64,000 nt of DNA. It comes from Argyresthia goedartella. Its lineage: Eukaryota > Arthropoda > Insecta > Lepidoptera > Argyresthiidae. How positions within the stretch are numbered: the stretch's first letter is position 1; each line of letters begins with the position of its first letter. A program made the position numbers and the translations under genes. Of the stretch, positions 50,010 to 60,329 are shown piece by piece. The notes under the pieces are model-generated. The model saw only the letters and a program-made list of their open reading frames with translations. It did no database searches and had not been told where the DNA came from. The stretch covers positions 32,628,906 to 32,692,905 of the forward strand of contig OX463818.1 in NCBI GenBank assembly GCA_949825045.1, in the 5' to 3' direction.

Positions 50010-50934
50010 TCGATAATTTACAATTCGCGTCAATGCTCTCATGCGATTTCTTAAAAGCGATCCAGATGTCTTAGGAGGTCCAGTAGCAGACTTTTGGTAT
50101 AGGATCGAGTTCCAAAATCGAGGAAGCCCACATCTTCATATGTTGGTATGGTGTCACAATGTTCCAGATTTATCTACTCGAGAGGGTGTCGAGGTTATTG
50201 AAAGGGTTGTTTCAAGTTCGCTAATGGACAATGATCCTACATTGCAGAAATTAGTAGAGGTTGTGCAAATACACAAACACACTTCCACGTGTTACAAAAA
50301 CCGCAACGACAGTTGCTGCCGTTTTGCATTTCCCCGGCCACCACGTGAGAGTACTGTTTGCTTAGGTCCGGATGAAGTTTTGTCAAACAATGGCCGATTT
50401 TGTTGTTTGAAGAGAACTGAAGACGAAAGCATGGTAAATAACTACAATCCTATTCTGCTGAATCTATGGGAAGGAAATATTGATGTCCAGCCGTGTGGTA
50501 ACATAACAGCAGTTGCATATTATGTTGCCAAATACGCAAGTAAGTGTGAGCCCCACGATACCGGTGAAGTCATACGAGAGGCCGTTGCTAAGGCGAAAAG
50601 GCAAGGTGGTGCTGTTTGGAGACAGCTATTTGCAGTATCAATGGCCATTTTATCTCAACGTCTGGTAAGTGCTCCGGAATGTGCATACAGACTATGTCAT
50701 TTACCGCTAAAAATGTCTTCTCGGAAATCAGTCTTCGTAAACAGCTGTAAACCGAACGAACGTTTCAGACTCCTACGGTTCGATAGTGATGACACGTCTG
50801 TTTTTAATAATATTTTTGACCGGTATGTGCTACGACCAGACGAATTAGAAGACTCAAGTCTTGCTGAGTTTGCTGTGCGCTTTGAAATGGTGTCAAACCC
50901 AACATGGAGTGAAGAGGATGGTGACGAAGAGTAA
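50010..50934 (+). pseudogene. Helitron Rep catalytic (HUH) domain
   Basis: FWYRIEFQNRGSPHLHMLVW carries the HUH pair as His-Leu-His (50131-50139). Further on, ITAVAYYVAKYASKCE gives the twin-Tyr motif (Y-Y-x3-K-Y; tyrosines at about 50518-50523), the residues that attack DNA during rolling-circle transposition. Both motifs are intact. The C-terminal part continues with YRLCHLPLKMSSRKSVFVN. The Met at 50041 is internal, not the true start. A stop at 50932 separates it from the Rep-helicase linker, which continues in another frame. Confidence 0.92.
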
Positions 50935-51295
50935 AGAGGTGAAGACGTTACGCCGGCAAAATTTATTCGACTAAGGGATAACACACGGATGCGTGTAAGG
51001 AACAAGCCAGCAGTATTACGCACGCGATACTTTACATTAAACAGTGACAAAGAATCTTACTATTACAGCTTAATAGTATGTCATGTGCCATTCCGTGACG
51101 AAAGTGACCTTCTGCTTGAAGAGGAAACTGCTGAGGCGTGTTTTATTCGGCGACAACGAGAACTTCGACCGTTACAGGGCAACGTAAGTGCAGAAGAGTT
51201 TGCTCACGCGGAACAGACCATACAACAGGCGCTTGCCCAAGCAGTCGCACTCAATGCTGCCCGTGAAACACACGATGTTAGTGCCCCTTGTAGTG
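50935..51295 (+). pseudogene. Helitron Rep-helicase linker
   Basis: VRNKPAVLRTRYFTLNSDKESYYYSLIVCHVPFRDESDLL and so on is the conserved linker between Rep and helicase, ending ALNAARETHDVSAPCS where a ~1.15-kb repeat begins. It resumes at 52449 with GGEQIVNNIDD. Confidence 0.75.
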
Positions 51296-52448
51296 TTATG
51301 CTACTTACATGTCATTTTCCAGGATTTTCAGCTGGATACTTGCTGAGCTGTACAGCTTGTTATTTGGTATCACCTTTATTTTCATAGGATCCTGTAACGT
51401 TTTAAACCATAAGAACACATTAACAAATCATTTTTGCTTTGTATTTTCACACTATCAGCACTTCTAAATCGATAGCGAAGGGGTTTACCTTTGGTGACCT
51501 TGTATTTGGCTTTCTACGAAACTCTGCAATCTCGGGCTTCGTGCGCGCTGGTGCGCTACCAGTTTATCTTTCGCTGTTATGTAATTTTGGCTATGTGAAC
51601 TTGTTAGTTTTTCTATTACGAGCCTGAAACCAAAAACTGACATTTGTTATGTTGTTGTTTATCTGGTTGTCATGGCAATGTCCATTCAAACTCGTTAGCG
51701 GTCTGATATGTTTGCTTCAATACTTTTACAAAATACTTTTTCTCTCTTGGCCACTCACAAAAATTTCTTTTAATTTAAATAATTTTTAGAACTCTCCAAA
51801 AAGGGTATATATAAGAGCGGAACATTTCTGAAATTCGTTGAGTCTCACGTCAGCTTCTGAACTAGAAGTACCACTTAAAGGCCTTATCCCGGGGTCGCAC
51901 TACCCCGGGATCCTGCGAGCCTTCAAACTCCCTCAAACCTTCAAACAATCCTTCAAACAACGGGATCCTGCGAGCCTTCAAACTCCCTCAAATCTTCAAG
52001 CAATCCTTCAAACAACGGGATCCTGCGAGCCTTCAAACTCCCTCAAACCTTCAAACAATCCTTCAAACAACGGGATCCTGCGAGCCGTGCCTACGACGCG
52101 ATCCTGCGAGCCACTCCTACAACGGGATCCTGCGAGCCGTAACTACAAATACGCCCGCTACCGTTCCTACAACGATGATTTCAACAACATCTACAACAAC
52201 AAATACACCTGCATCCTGGTCATCGCCCCACCGGTCTACTTCTCTCCATGTTCTCCGCTTCCTTCTTTCTATCCAGACATCTGTATTTTATAAAACCTGT
52301 CTCACCTCATTCATCCTCATCTTCCTTTCATTTTTTTTAAATTAATTCATTGTAAATAGCCCTAATAAATTGTCATTTCTAAATTTTATCCTGGTTGTTT
52401 TCTGTTAGGTTCTGGTAGGTTCTTGTCGTCACACGACACCCTTTAATT
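51296..52448. repeat. Probable solo LTR (1.15 kb) with a 55-bp minisatellite
   Basis: Interrupts the Helitron gene. It has LTR-like features: a TATA-type promoter GGGTATATATAAGAGCGG at about 51805 followed by a TCACGTCAGCTTC start-like region, and AATAAA-type signals at about 52365. The ends (TGTTATGC ... AATTTG) and the flanking GTG repeats are not decisive. The interior holds three 55-bp units. No coding region recognised. Confidence 0.5.
51906..52140. repeat. 55-bp tandem repeat plus GATCCTGCGAGCC satellites
   Basis: Units begin CGGGATCCTGCGAGCCTTCA at 51906, 51961 and 52016 (55-bp period). Then come shorter variants keeping GATCCTGCGAGCC at 52071, about 52099 and 52124. Confidence 0.95.
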
Positions 52449-53999
52449 TGTGGTGGTGAACAAATCGTCAATAATATTGATGACAATTATTGTGAAGATG
52501 TAGTTGAAAGATCCACAATGTCTGATGAAATCTTCTTGGCTAGCATCAGAGGATTAAATGTGCAACAGAAAGATCTTTTCCAAAAAGTTTCTGTAGCTGT
52601 CGAGAATGATTTACATGGACAAGAAGGCCAATTATTATTTTTCATCACTGGTGGTGCAGGTAGTGGGAAGTCTTTCGTCTTGAAATTACTTGTGGAACAT
52701 ATAAAACGGTGTTATGCACCTACAGTTGACGTATTGCTCAAGGCAAAATTTGTTGAGGTCGGATCTTTGACAGGTGTCGCTGCGCGTCAAATACTTGGAA
52801 AAACCTTACATTCAATATTCTCACTTCCGATTGAAAAAGGAAATACCATGAAATATAAAAAACTCACTGGTCAAAAGTTAGAGAAAGACGAAACTGGCGT
52901 CATATTAACAGGCTGATCATTGACGAGATATCGATGGTTTCATATGAGAACTTACGCATTATACATATGCGTCTCTAAGAATTTAAAAACAATAGCAAGT
53001 TATTTGGAGGGGTACACGTACTGCTTTTTGGAGATATTCTTTAACTTCCACCAGTAAAAGGACATTGGTGTTTTATTCAACCGCCATGGTTTTCGGCTGA
53101 AATTAATGTATGGCAGCAGTTCTCGTTTTGTGAACTAACCATCAACATGCGCCAGCAAAACGATATTGAGTTCATCGATCTTCTCAATAGCCTGCGAGTA
53201 GGTGATTTAACAACGGGTCAGCTGGAGTTACTCTGTGAGCGGCGACACGTGCCTATGTCTGGTGATTTTGCTGATGGGGTTGCAGTCCGTATCTTCCCCA
53301 CAATACGTCAAGCAGACAATTATAATGATAAAATGATCGCTGAAAATTCCAAAACCAACCGAATGTACACCATAAATGCCGTAGACGAGTCTCGCGAGGT
53401 GGCAATTTATGGCAGAAAACCACCAGACAATGTTTATACCTAAAGACATTAATAACTGTGGCGGTTTTCTACTAACTTTAAAATTGGGTGTCGGATCACG
53501 AGTGATGTTGAGACGTAATATTTCGGTGTCCGATGGGCTCATAAATGGTGCAATGGGCATTGTCAAAGAAATAAAATGGCCTGCTCTGCGGCGAGATCAA
53601 CTGGAGGAAGGCGAGTTGTCTGAAGCAGTACTTATACAATTTAATGACGCGACTATTGGGTTAAGAATGAAGGATAAAGATGGGTACATATCAATTTCAC
53701 CTGTTTGTACCACTTTCCAAGCGCAAATGGGATATGGAGACTTCGAGCGAAGAATGTTACCGCTAATTTTAAGCTGGGCAGTAACAGTGCACAAATTACA
53801 AGGCACCACCCTTAATACGGCTGTAATTGATTTGAGGAAGAAAAATTTCGCAAAAGGGCAAGTTTATGTGGCTTTTATTCGCGTCAAAACATTGGATGGC
53901 ATTGCTTTGTCCGATTTGGATGCTAATTAATTATTAAATCGACCACACGACGACAAAGCTCTCACTGAAATGATGAGGTTGCGTAATCTTAGTGAATAG
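52449..53999 (+). pseudogene. Helitron PIF1-type helicase (frameshifted)
   Basis: Walker A GGAGSGKS (52650-52673) in FFITGGAGSGKSFVLKLL; then GRTLHSIFSLP-type motif Ia (GKTLHSIFSLP), Walker B RLIIDEISMVS (about 52915, across a shift), GDILxLPPV (motif III region, stop inside), and LTINMRQQNDIEF. The frame at 53147-53443 ends; 53409-53930 continues with SRVMLRRNISVSDGLINGAMG and the motif V/VI pair LSWAVTVHKLQGTTL and GQVYVAFIRVKTLDGIAL (usually VALSR). It ends near 53999. PIF1-type helicases unwind the donor strand in Helitron movement. At least three frameshifts make it inactive. Confidence 0.9.
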
Positions 54000-54089
54000 A
54001 ATGGAATTAGTAAGATTTGTCAAACTCTACGCACGCCGCTCAGCACTCCCAGTGCCATTAGATATCTCGTAACAACTAACGTTCTATTC

Positions 54090-54560
54090 TCGGGGGTGAA
54101 ATATTTTCTTCAAATTCACATGGGACCACCCTTGTGATTATTTACGCAACAAAAAAAGAATCGTTCAAATCGGTTCATAATCGGCGAAGATTTCGCAGAG
54201 AAAAGGGTACACCCCTAAAATTGTACCCTTGGGGGTGAAATATTTTCTTCAAATTCGCATGAAACCACCCTTTTGATAATACCTATTCAACAAAAAAATA
54301 ATCGTTCAAATTGGTTCATAATCGGCGGAGATATTGCGTATAAAAAAGTTCATCCCCAATTTTCCACCCTTGAGGGTGAAATATTTTCTTCAAATTCGCA
54401 TGAAACCACCCTTTTGATAATACCTATTCAACAAAAAAATAATCGTTCAAATTGGTTTATAATCGGCGGAGATATTGCGTATAAAAAAGTTCATCCCCAA
54501 TTTTCCACCCTTGGGGGTTGTTTTTTTATTATTAAATTTAAATGGGACCACCCTTGAGGT
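54090..54560. repeat. ~125-bp tandem array at the 3' end of the Helitron unit
   Basis: About three and a half copies of a unit with GGGTGAAATATTTTCTTCAA, then ACCACCCTT, AATCGTTCAAAT and AATCGGCGGAGAT; the last is partial and ends near 54610 before CTCCTCCTTTTTTTGAAGTC. Common in lepidopteran DNA from my recollection. Confidence 0.85.
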
Positions 54561-54689
54561 ATTAACTATACGCCGAAAAAATATTTGTTCAAATCAGTTC
54601 ATAATTGGCGGAGTTATCGCGTAACAAACATAGAAAAAAAAACATACCGGTCGAATTGAGAACCTCCTCCTTTTTTTGAAGTCGGTTGA

Positions 54690-55120
54690 AAAGTGAATAA
54701 AGATAATTTCAATTTGGGAGACGGGCTTGTCCTACAGGACAAAAAATATGCTTTGTCACAATTAAAAGAAAATGTAAAGATGGTGGAAAATGACATGGAC
54801 TGTAGAGCGTTTTCTCAGTGTGAGATATGAAAGCTGGTGCTCTCCATGGAAAATAAGAAATCTTCGGGATGGGATGAAATACCAATAAGCATATTTAAGG
54901 ACAATTTAGATTTACTAGGGCTGCCCCTCACATATCTGTTCAATGAATGAGTAAAAAACGAGATTTTTCCGGAACAACTTAAGTTAGCAAAAGTAATACC
55001 TGTTTTCAAAAAGGGGTCCAAGACAGAAGCCAAAATGTATAGACCAATATCCCTTCTTCCAACACTCAAAAATATTTGAAAAACTACTGCAAAATAGGCT
55101 TTGTATGCATTTTTCGTGAT
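54690..55120 (+). pseudogene. LINE F reverse transcriptase, N-terminal part
   Basis: Resumes after the right AAAGTGAAT (54690-54698). KKSSGWDEIPISIFKDN, FPEQLKLAKVIPVFKKGSK and MYRPISLLPTLKNI are the first RT blocks. Stops at about 54830, 54948 and 55077. Sequence homologous to Tigger begins at about 55127, so the RT core (YADD and beyond) is missing. Confidence 0.8.
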
Positions 55121-55126
55121 ACCCTG

Positions 55127-55613
55127 AAATAACTGAACGAACATCCGAGGCAGTAACTTCGTCGAGTGCCAACGTCTCTGAGGCAAACATTCGTAACTGG
55201 TATAAACAAATTGAACAGTCACTTACTGCTGACGAATTCAAAATTCTCGATGATCCATCTCGTATATTTAATGGTGACGAAACGGGCTTTCAAAACTGCC
55301 CTAAACATGGAAAAGTGTTGGCGGAAACAGGGGTCAGAGATGTGTACGAGGTGGAAACGGGAGAATCAAAGTTAAGCATAACGGTTATGTTCACCTTTTC
55401 CGCGAGCGGTGAAGTTACACCTCCCATGATAATATACCCGCTGAAACGAATGCGACCAGATATTAGAGAATCTGTGCCCTCAAATTGAGGACTATCTCTT
55501 TCTGATAGTGGGTGGATGAACAAGGAAACCTTCTTATAATATATCAACGTCTTCCACCCACACCTCGTGTCAACCAAAACGCGTCTTTGTACATGTCTGG
55601 GGCAGTCGTCCAT
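55127..55613 (+). pseudogene. Tigger/pogo-like transposase fragment (same family as 34799-36255)
   Basis: Blocks TSEAVTSSSANVSEANIRNW, RIFNGDETGFQNCPKHGKV (first Asp), VMFTFSASGEVTPPMIIYP and RMRPDIRESV align with the copy at 34799. It lacks the N-terminal DNA-binding part and stops after HPHLVSTKTR, before the second Asp. A stop and frameshift occur near 55485. LINE F and this fragment meet without a clean boundary. Confidence 0.8.
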
Positions 55614-55845
55614 ACTTTTTTAGCTAGTAAGTTTCCTTAGATTGATTAATGTGTTATGTATGTACCTATTATGTCTCATAAGCTACCTTCATTCGGTAGG
55701 TATTAATATCATTATATTATAAAACTTTAGATTTCATGTGATAGATAGTTATACGATAATATTTTTATGGACAATTTACCTATTTTGTGAATCTACCTTT
55801 GAATAAAAAATAAAAATATTTTTTGTTTTTTATATTTTTTGTAAG

Positions 55846-55901
55846 ACATAATAAAACATACACAAAATGGACCACACCATTTTGTGTATGTTTTATTATG
55901 T
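55846..55901. repeat. 25-base perfect hairpin
   Basis: Arms 55846-55870 and 55877-55901 around ACCACA. Confidence 0.9.
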
Positions 55902-55985
55902 TGTTACATTAAAACTTTGTTATGTTTACGTACATAAGGTATAAGTTCCTACTTTGAATACATTTTATAAAAAGTTTACCTACTT

Positions 55986-56113
55986 ATAGGTGTCGCCATC
56001 CACGACGACGCGTGACGTAGTTATTTGCATCTTTCTATTTCATCGGGGCACTTTGCTGAAAGACAAAGATGCAAATAGCTACGTCACGCGTCTTCGTGGA
56101 TGGCGGTACCTAT
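55986..56113. repeat. Foldback MITE with 49-base arms
   Basis: Arms 55986-56034 and 56065-56113 with about four mismatches and a 30-base loop. It starts ATAGGT and ends ACCTAT. Confidence 0.85.
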
Positions 56114-56503
56114 AGTTACTCATTTACATTATTATTTCTACTGAGAATAGAGATACCTAGCTAGGCTAGCCACGTTAGCTCTTTTATAAATAAAGCATAT
56201 TTTGTGATACGTGCCCAATCAATATTTTTTGTTTTAGGTCTTTACCCATGTTGATTATGTGCAATACTTGTATTTTTTTCGAATAAAACATGTTTTAAAT
56301 TTATTAATTTTTAATTTTAAATCCTATACCTGGATATCGTCTTTTCACATCACTATTGCTCATTTTGCTACATTCATTGGCATAGCTACGTGTACAATGA
56401 TTGGCCCGGCCATTCATTATCGAGGAGCAGGCTTAATAATTGTACCCAAGGTGGCCAATAATACTGCCTTTAGGATCATTCACACAGCGGTACTACCTAG
56501 TAA

Positions 56504-56632
56504 CGGCCGCCGGATCAGTCACCCGATGGGTCTTTACACTACTCTTGCGACCGATTCGACGTCGCATCGGACGCCGTTTATTCTGCGGCGACAGCTCGGG
56601 CGACCGTTGCGCGGCGGCTGATCCGGCGGCCG
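56504..56632. repeat. 129-bp element with 15-base GC-rich inverted ends
   Basis: CGGCCGCCGGATCAG at 56504 and its perfect reverse complement ending at 56632, with a GC-rich, CGACG-rich middle unlike the AT-rich surroundings. Confidence 0.8.
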
Positions 56633-57111
56633 ATACGTTGGCTGCGGCTTACTGGGTCCTAGTCCTTCTACTGTACGAAAATCCTTCTGCTCGGTGCCCA
56701 TTTGTATCTACTTAAGGCTCATTCTCATTCATAAGCCCCCCCCCGACCGATTTTTTATCTGGCACATACAAACTTATAAATGATTCTCGTTACGCACATA
56801 GAGTATGAAAGTAGCCGCACCAATAACTTTGTAAACAACATTTTGCTATCTAAAATACATTATTATGCCCCCAGAGGCCGCCACATTAATTTTAGTGTGA
56901 TGTGAAGTCACATAGCTTGTAAAAAAATTGTAAAATTCTGATAAGTAGTTTAGATGTTCCGGTGGAACAAATGAACATTCATATATACCGGTCAAACACA
57001 TAACCCTGCTTTTAGCTTCGCTGTATTCGGGTAAAAAACAAACATAACATCATGACTTTTCCCGTATGAAGTGGTAGAGGCACAGTTATTACAAACTATT
57101 CACTCCACACC

Positions 57112-57182
57112 ATCCCTACTATTGTACGGGGGTACGAAATCCTTCGTGCGCGAGTTCGGCTCGCACTTGACCGGTTTTCCAT
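57112..57182 (+). repeat. Remnant of a LINE 3' end
   Basis: GGGTACGAAATCCTTCGTGC followed by GCGAGTTCGGCTCGCACTTG is a 3' terminal sequence I recall as widespread in Lepidoptera (RTE-like LINE ends). No RT found nearby. Confidence 0.45.
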
Positions 57183-57599
57183 AATGTATTCAAGGTTCGT
57201 ACATACTTGTTCGTACCCTGAAATGGGGTACGCACATGTATGTACTGGATATTTAATGGGGTACATGTATGTACCTACATGTACGAGTACCTATATGTTG
57301 TATAAGTATGTACACTTAAAACTGAGTGAGATTCTTTAACACCCACGATTTTTACTAAACTACTAAACCGATTTACGTACCTAGGTATTTACGTGTACTC
57401 ATTGTACCGTGTACGCACGAATGTCAGCATCACGCACAAACCACCTTGGTTTATGTGATGTATTTGTATTTAGTTAAGACTGGGATCATTATTTGTATTT
57501 CAAATAAAAATAAAAATAAAGTAGGTATCAATAGAATCGAAGTTATGCCAAGTGTCATAGGATGGTATAAATATGACGTCATCATAAGAACAATATAGG

Positions 57600-58936
57600 C
57601 TATAGTGTTCAGAATCTGCTATACTGTTTGGTTGATTGGTTGCATCAAATTTCCGAGACTTAATTATTACTGGAACGAACGCTTCAGGTACGAACCAATC
57701 GCAAATGCGATGTCCAGGGAGAGGTTCTTCTTACTGAGAACAAACCTGCATGTAGTGGAAGTTACTGGTGTTAATCAGGCTGAAGAACAAGCAAAAAACA
57801 AACTATAGAGAATACAGCGTCGATGCCGTCCGAAAAAGATGTTTGCAGATGCCGCCTGACGCTGGTAATTATTCTATTGACGAACAAATGATCCCCTTTG
57901 ATGGTCGCTGTGCAGGTTTGAAGGTTGTAATCAAGAACAATTCTCGCCCAGCAGGACTAAAGAACTTCGTTTTGACCAGCTACAGCGGGATGGTCTTATA
58001 CTTCGAAATATATCAAGGAAATACAACCACCTTACCCGATTCTAAAAAATTTGGAATCGGAGCAGCTGTTATCCTGCGCTTAAGCATGACATTACCAGAA
58101 GTTAGCTTCTTGTATTTCGATCGATACTTTACGTCTCTTCCGCTACTGAACGAGCTGAACAATCGAAAACTTGAAGGAACAGGAACATTGATGGTCAATT
58201 GATTCAATACAAAAAATAAAACTCGATACGAGTTCAAAAAAGATCAGAAGATGGTCAGAGGAGAAGACGAGAAAGCTGTTAACGATGATAACAGCATCAG
58301 TATTGTCAAATGGAAGGATAATAATGGTGTGCTTTTGACCTAAACAGCATTTGGGGCTGAGCCGCGAACCAAAGTGTCAAGATGGGATAAGAAGCGACGA
58401 CGATATGTCGAAGTATTCTGTCCGGCTATAGTTAAAAACTATAATACGTTTATGGGAGGGGTTGACGTCTGTGACCAAATGCTGGAGACGTACCGGACAT
58501 GGCGTAAATCCAGGAAGTGGACAACAAAACTAATCCTCCACATGTTTGACCTGGCGATCGTCAATTCGTGGTTTGAATACCGAGCCGATTGTCAAGCGAA
58601 TAATCGCAGATCTAAGGACATTAAGGATTTGCTGCAGTTCCGGCTGTCTATTAGTGACCATCTTCTGCATGGTCCTCCAAGGAAAAGAAGCAGGGAAGAT
58701 CTGGAGTTCGCAGATGTGCCCTCTAGTTCCACATACAGGGTAAAGCGGCTTCCATCTCTGGACAAAAAAAACGGCGGCTTCAACCATTGGCCAATATATG
58801 ACACTTTGAAGCAGCCTAGATGCTGCCGTTTCGAAAGCTGCTCAAGCCGAACCCGCTGTCGTTGTATGAATTTCGACATTTGTTTATGTCTAAGCAAAGA
58901 TCGTAATTGCTTCTTTAAATTTCACAATGACAATTA
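57600..58936 (+). pseudogene. piggyBac transposase remnant, second family
   Basis: Frames: 57605-57808 (FPRLNYYWNERFRYEPI and MSRERFFLLRTNLH), 57830-58200 (PDAGNYSIDEQMIPFDGRC with the first Asp; EVSFLYFDRYFTSLPLL with the second), and 58374-58936 (NTFMGGVDVCDQMLETYR with the third and accessory Asp). It ends with a Cys-rich domain (RCCRFESCSSRTRCRC ... ICLCLSKD). One stop near 58200 and one near 58340 break it; the N-terminal domain is absent. The sequence is distinct from the piggyBac at 19918. No CCCTT/AAGGG ends or TTAA pair located. Confidence 0.88.
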
Positions 58937-58939
58937 AAT

Positions 58940-59929
58940 AGAAGTACAAGTATAATAATAATATTAAGGGTAATTCAAGGCTGATTAATAAACCTAGTTG
59001 ATCTCAATCTTAGTTCCTATTGTTGATTTGTTCTGTAAGAAGCAATAATTTATGTTATTTCTAATAAACGGTTAATTTTGATACTAACAAGTCTATTTAA
59101 TTGTAATAACCTGTATTTTCTATAGCTTCAAAGTGTTATGGAATGGCCCAGTCTGATACGTTTGTGACACTCACAAATGTAGGTAGGAAGTGCAGGGCCC
59201 CAGTTGATACGATTGTGACACACACAATTGTACGTAGGAAATGTAGGGCCGAAGAAGAGACAATTGTGGGTATCTAGTTTTTCCAAGATGGCGTCGGAAA
59301 ATGGGAAAACCGAAACCAGATTTGAAATCTACGCCCCCAAATTACCTAAAAACCATTTTCAGTTCAGTGAAATTCACAGTAGTTTTAGAGCCGGTCCGAA
59401 AGGGCTAATCATATCAAGTGGAGTAGGTATCAAAATGAACGATATTGTGTGGCCTACTTACTTGTCTACCCAATCCCTCTGTCGCCGCCATTTGGATAAA
59501 TTAGCCACTTAGTCAAAAACCCGGGCCGTTAAGTAAGAGCCGGCATTCATTCAAATGGCTAAAGGTCCGTCGGGAAAATAAATGAACGAAACTCTTAATG
59601 AGATACCTCATTGTGCCTAGGTAAATGAATAACACAAGAAAGATTGTCCTTGCACCATGTGATCGCTTCGCTCCGGCCCGCTTCGCTCAGCTCCTGGTTG
59701 TACACACAGTTGTCAAATAACACAACCTGACTTTAGTATTCGAACGGAAACCTACAGAAACCAGACTCTGAAAGAATTCAGCTGTTGCGTTGACGCCATC
59801 TTGCAAAAACGTTTGGCTAGCCATTTTCTTAACGCTTATTCTTAATGAACAGCCCGAATTATTAAATAAGTGCCTCATTTACTATCATTTACTATCCCTA
59901 GGACCATTTTATTCTTATTTTGAACCATT
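58940..59929. other. Gene-free stretch with a 51-bp imperfect duplication
   Basis: At 59155 and 59206 a unit starting GATACG and containing TTGTGACA...ACAA and AGGGCC repeats once with several changes. The remainder shows nothing recognisable. Confidence 0.5.
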
Positions 59930-60328
59930 TCACTTTTGCATGTCTTCCATCCAAGCCAGGGCCTCAGCAGCCTTCACGACCTTCTGCGCTATGCACATCG
60001 GTGGTGATCCATACTGGCGGTATGTGGTCCTATAATTGCATTCAGCATCCGCCACCGTACGTACGGCGACGCGTTGCGAACTCATAATGGAATGGACGTT
60101 CCTCGTCTTCGCTTCTGCTGATTTGTACATAGGACAATTCAAAAGCCGATCCATAACATCGCTCTCCCTGATCAGCAGCACCGCATTTCTCACAGCTGCG
60201 GCTGCCACCGTGGACGGGTACTCCAGGCTGGTGTCAGGACTGACTACCCCTCCTGACATGCAGAGACAGGTGGCAGCCACCTCCAATTCTCCAGGGAACT
60301 CGGGTTCACACCAGGAGGAGAGGATCTT
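59930..60328 (-). pseudogene. Cyclin-like gene, C-terminal coding part (3' of LINE G)
   Basis: Minus strand, open from 60328 to the TAA at 59930. It reads KILSSWCEPEFPGELEVAAT, then CLCMSGGVVSPDTSLEYPSTVAAAAVRNAVLL, the second cyclin fold in which a short aliphatic/Pro-Ser-x-Val-Ala-Ala-Ala-Ala helix is characteristic (Cyclin_C-type), and ends MEDMQK. Codon use is GC-richer than the LINEs. It continues the exon at 61314-61699 across LINE G, since joining 60328 to 61314 keeps the frame (...NDFIT-KILSS...). Cyclins activate CDKs; which class this is I cannot say. Confidence 0.6.
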
Positions 60329-60329
60329 A

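Larger units (their letters stand above)
45971..54689 (+). mobile_element. 8.7-kb Helitron-bearing unit with palindromic 5' module and 3' tandem repeats
   Basis: Lies between 9-bp duplications in LINE F ORF2. Left edge GTAAAATAAAATAATTAAC ... AACCGACTTCAAA; right edge TTTGAAGTCGGTTGA, so both outer ends carry AACCGACTTCAAA in opposite orientation. Inside: an inverted-repeat module (45971-46730), a Rep/helicase gene (46777-53999) with two later insertions, and a tandem array (about 54090-54560). Classical Helitrons insert between A and T without duplication, so either this is an unusual Helitron-related element or a Helitron moved inside a foldback-type carrier. Confidence 0.65.
41463..55126 (+). 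mobile_element. LINE F: PHD/SGNH-ORF1 non-LTR retrotransposon, split by LINE E and a Helitron-bearing unit
   Basis: Plus strand. It starts near the AGAGGGCGCTGATGA motif (41463). ORF1 lies at 41552-41672 and 43690-44895, ORF2 endonuclease at 45075-45970, and RT resumes at 54690 and stops where Tigger sequence begins (about 55120). Removing the inserts rebuilds the order PHD finger, SGNH-like domain, endonuclease, RT, a known ORF1 layout in CR1/Jockey LINEs. Confidence 0.8.
55614..57111. other. Gene-free stretch with three hairpin repeats
   Basis: No convincing coding frame. It holds inverted repeats at 55846-55901, 55986-56113 and 56504-56632, described separately; the rest is anonymous AT-rich sequence. 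Confidence 0.5.

Noticed and set aside
51906..52140. CRISPR-like direct repeats
   Set aside because: Contiguous 55-bp tandem units without unique spacers in a eukaryotic context; a minisatellite.
56259..56715. Plus-strand ORFs around the GC-rich inverted element
   Set aside because: Two overlapping frames in different phases; composition driven by the GC-rich repeat; no known domain.
59687..59878. Minus-strand small protein gene
   Set aside because: 63 codons without similarity, splice sites or conserved motifs.
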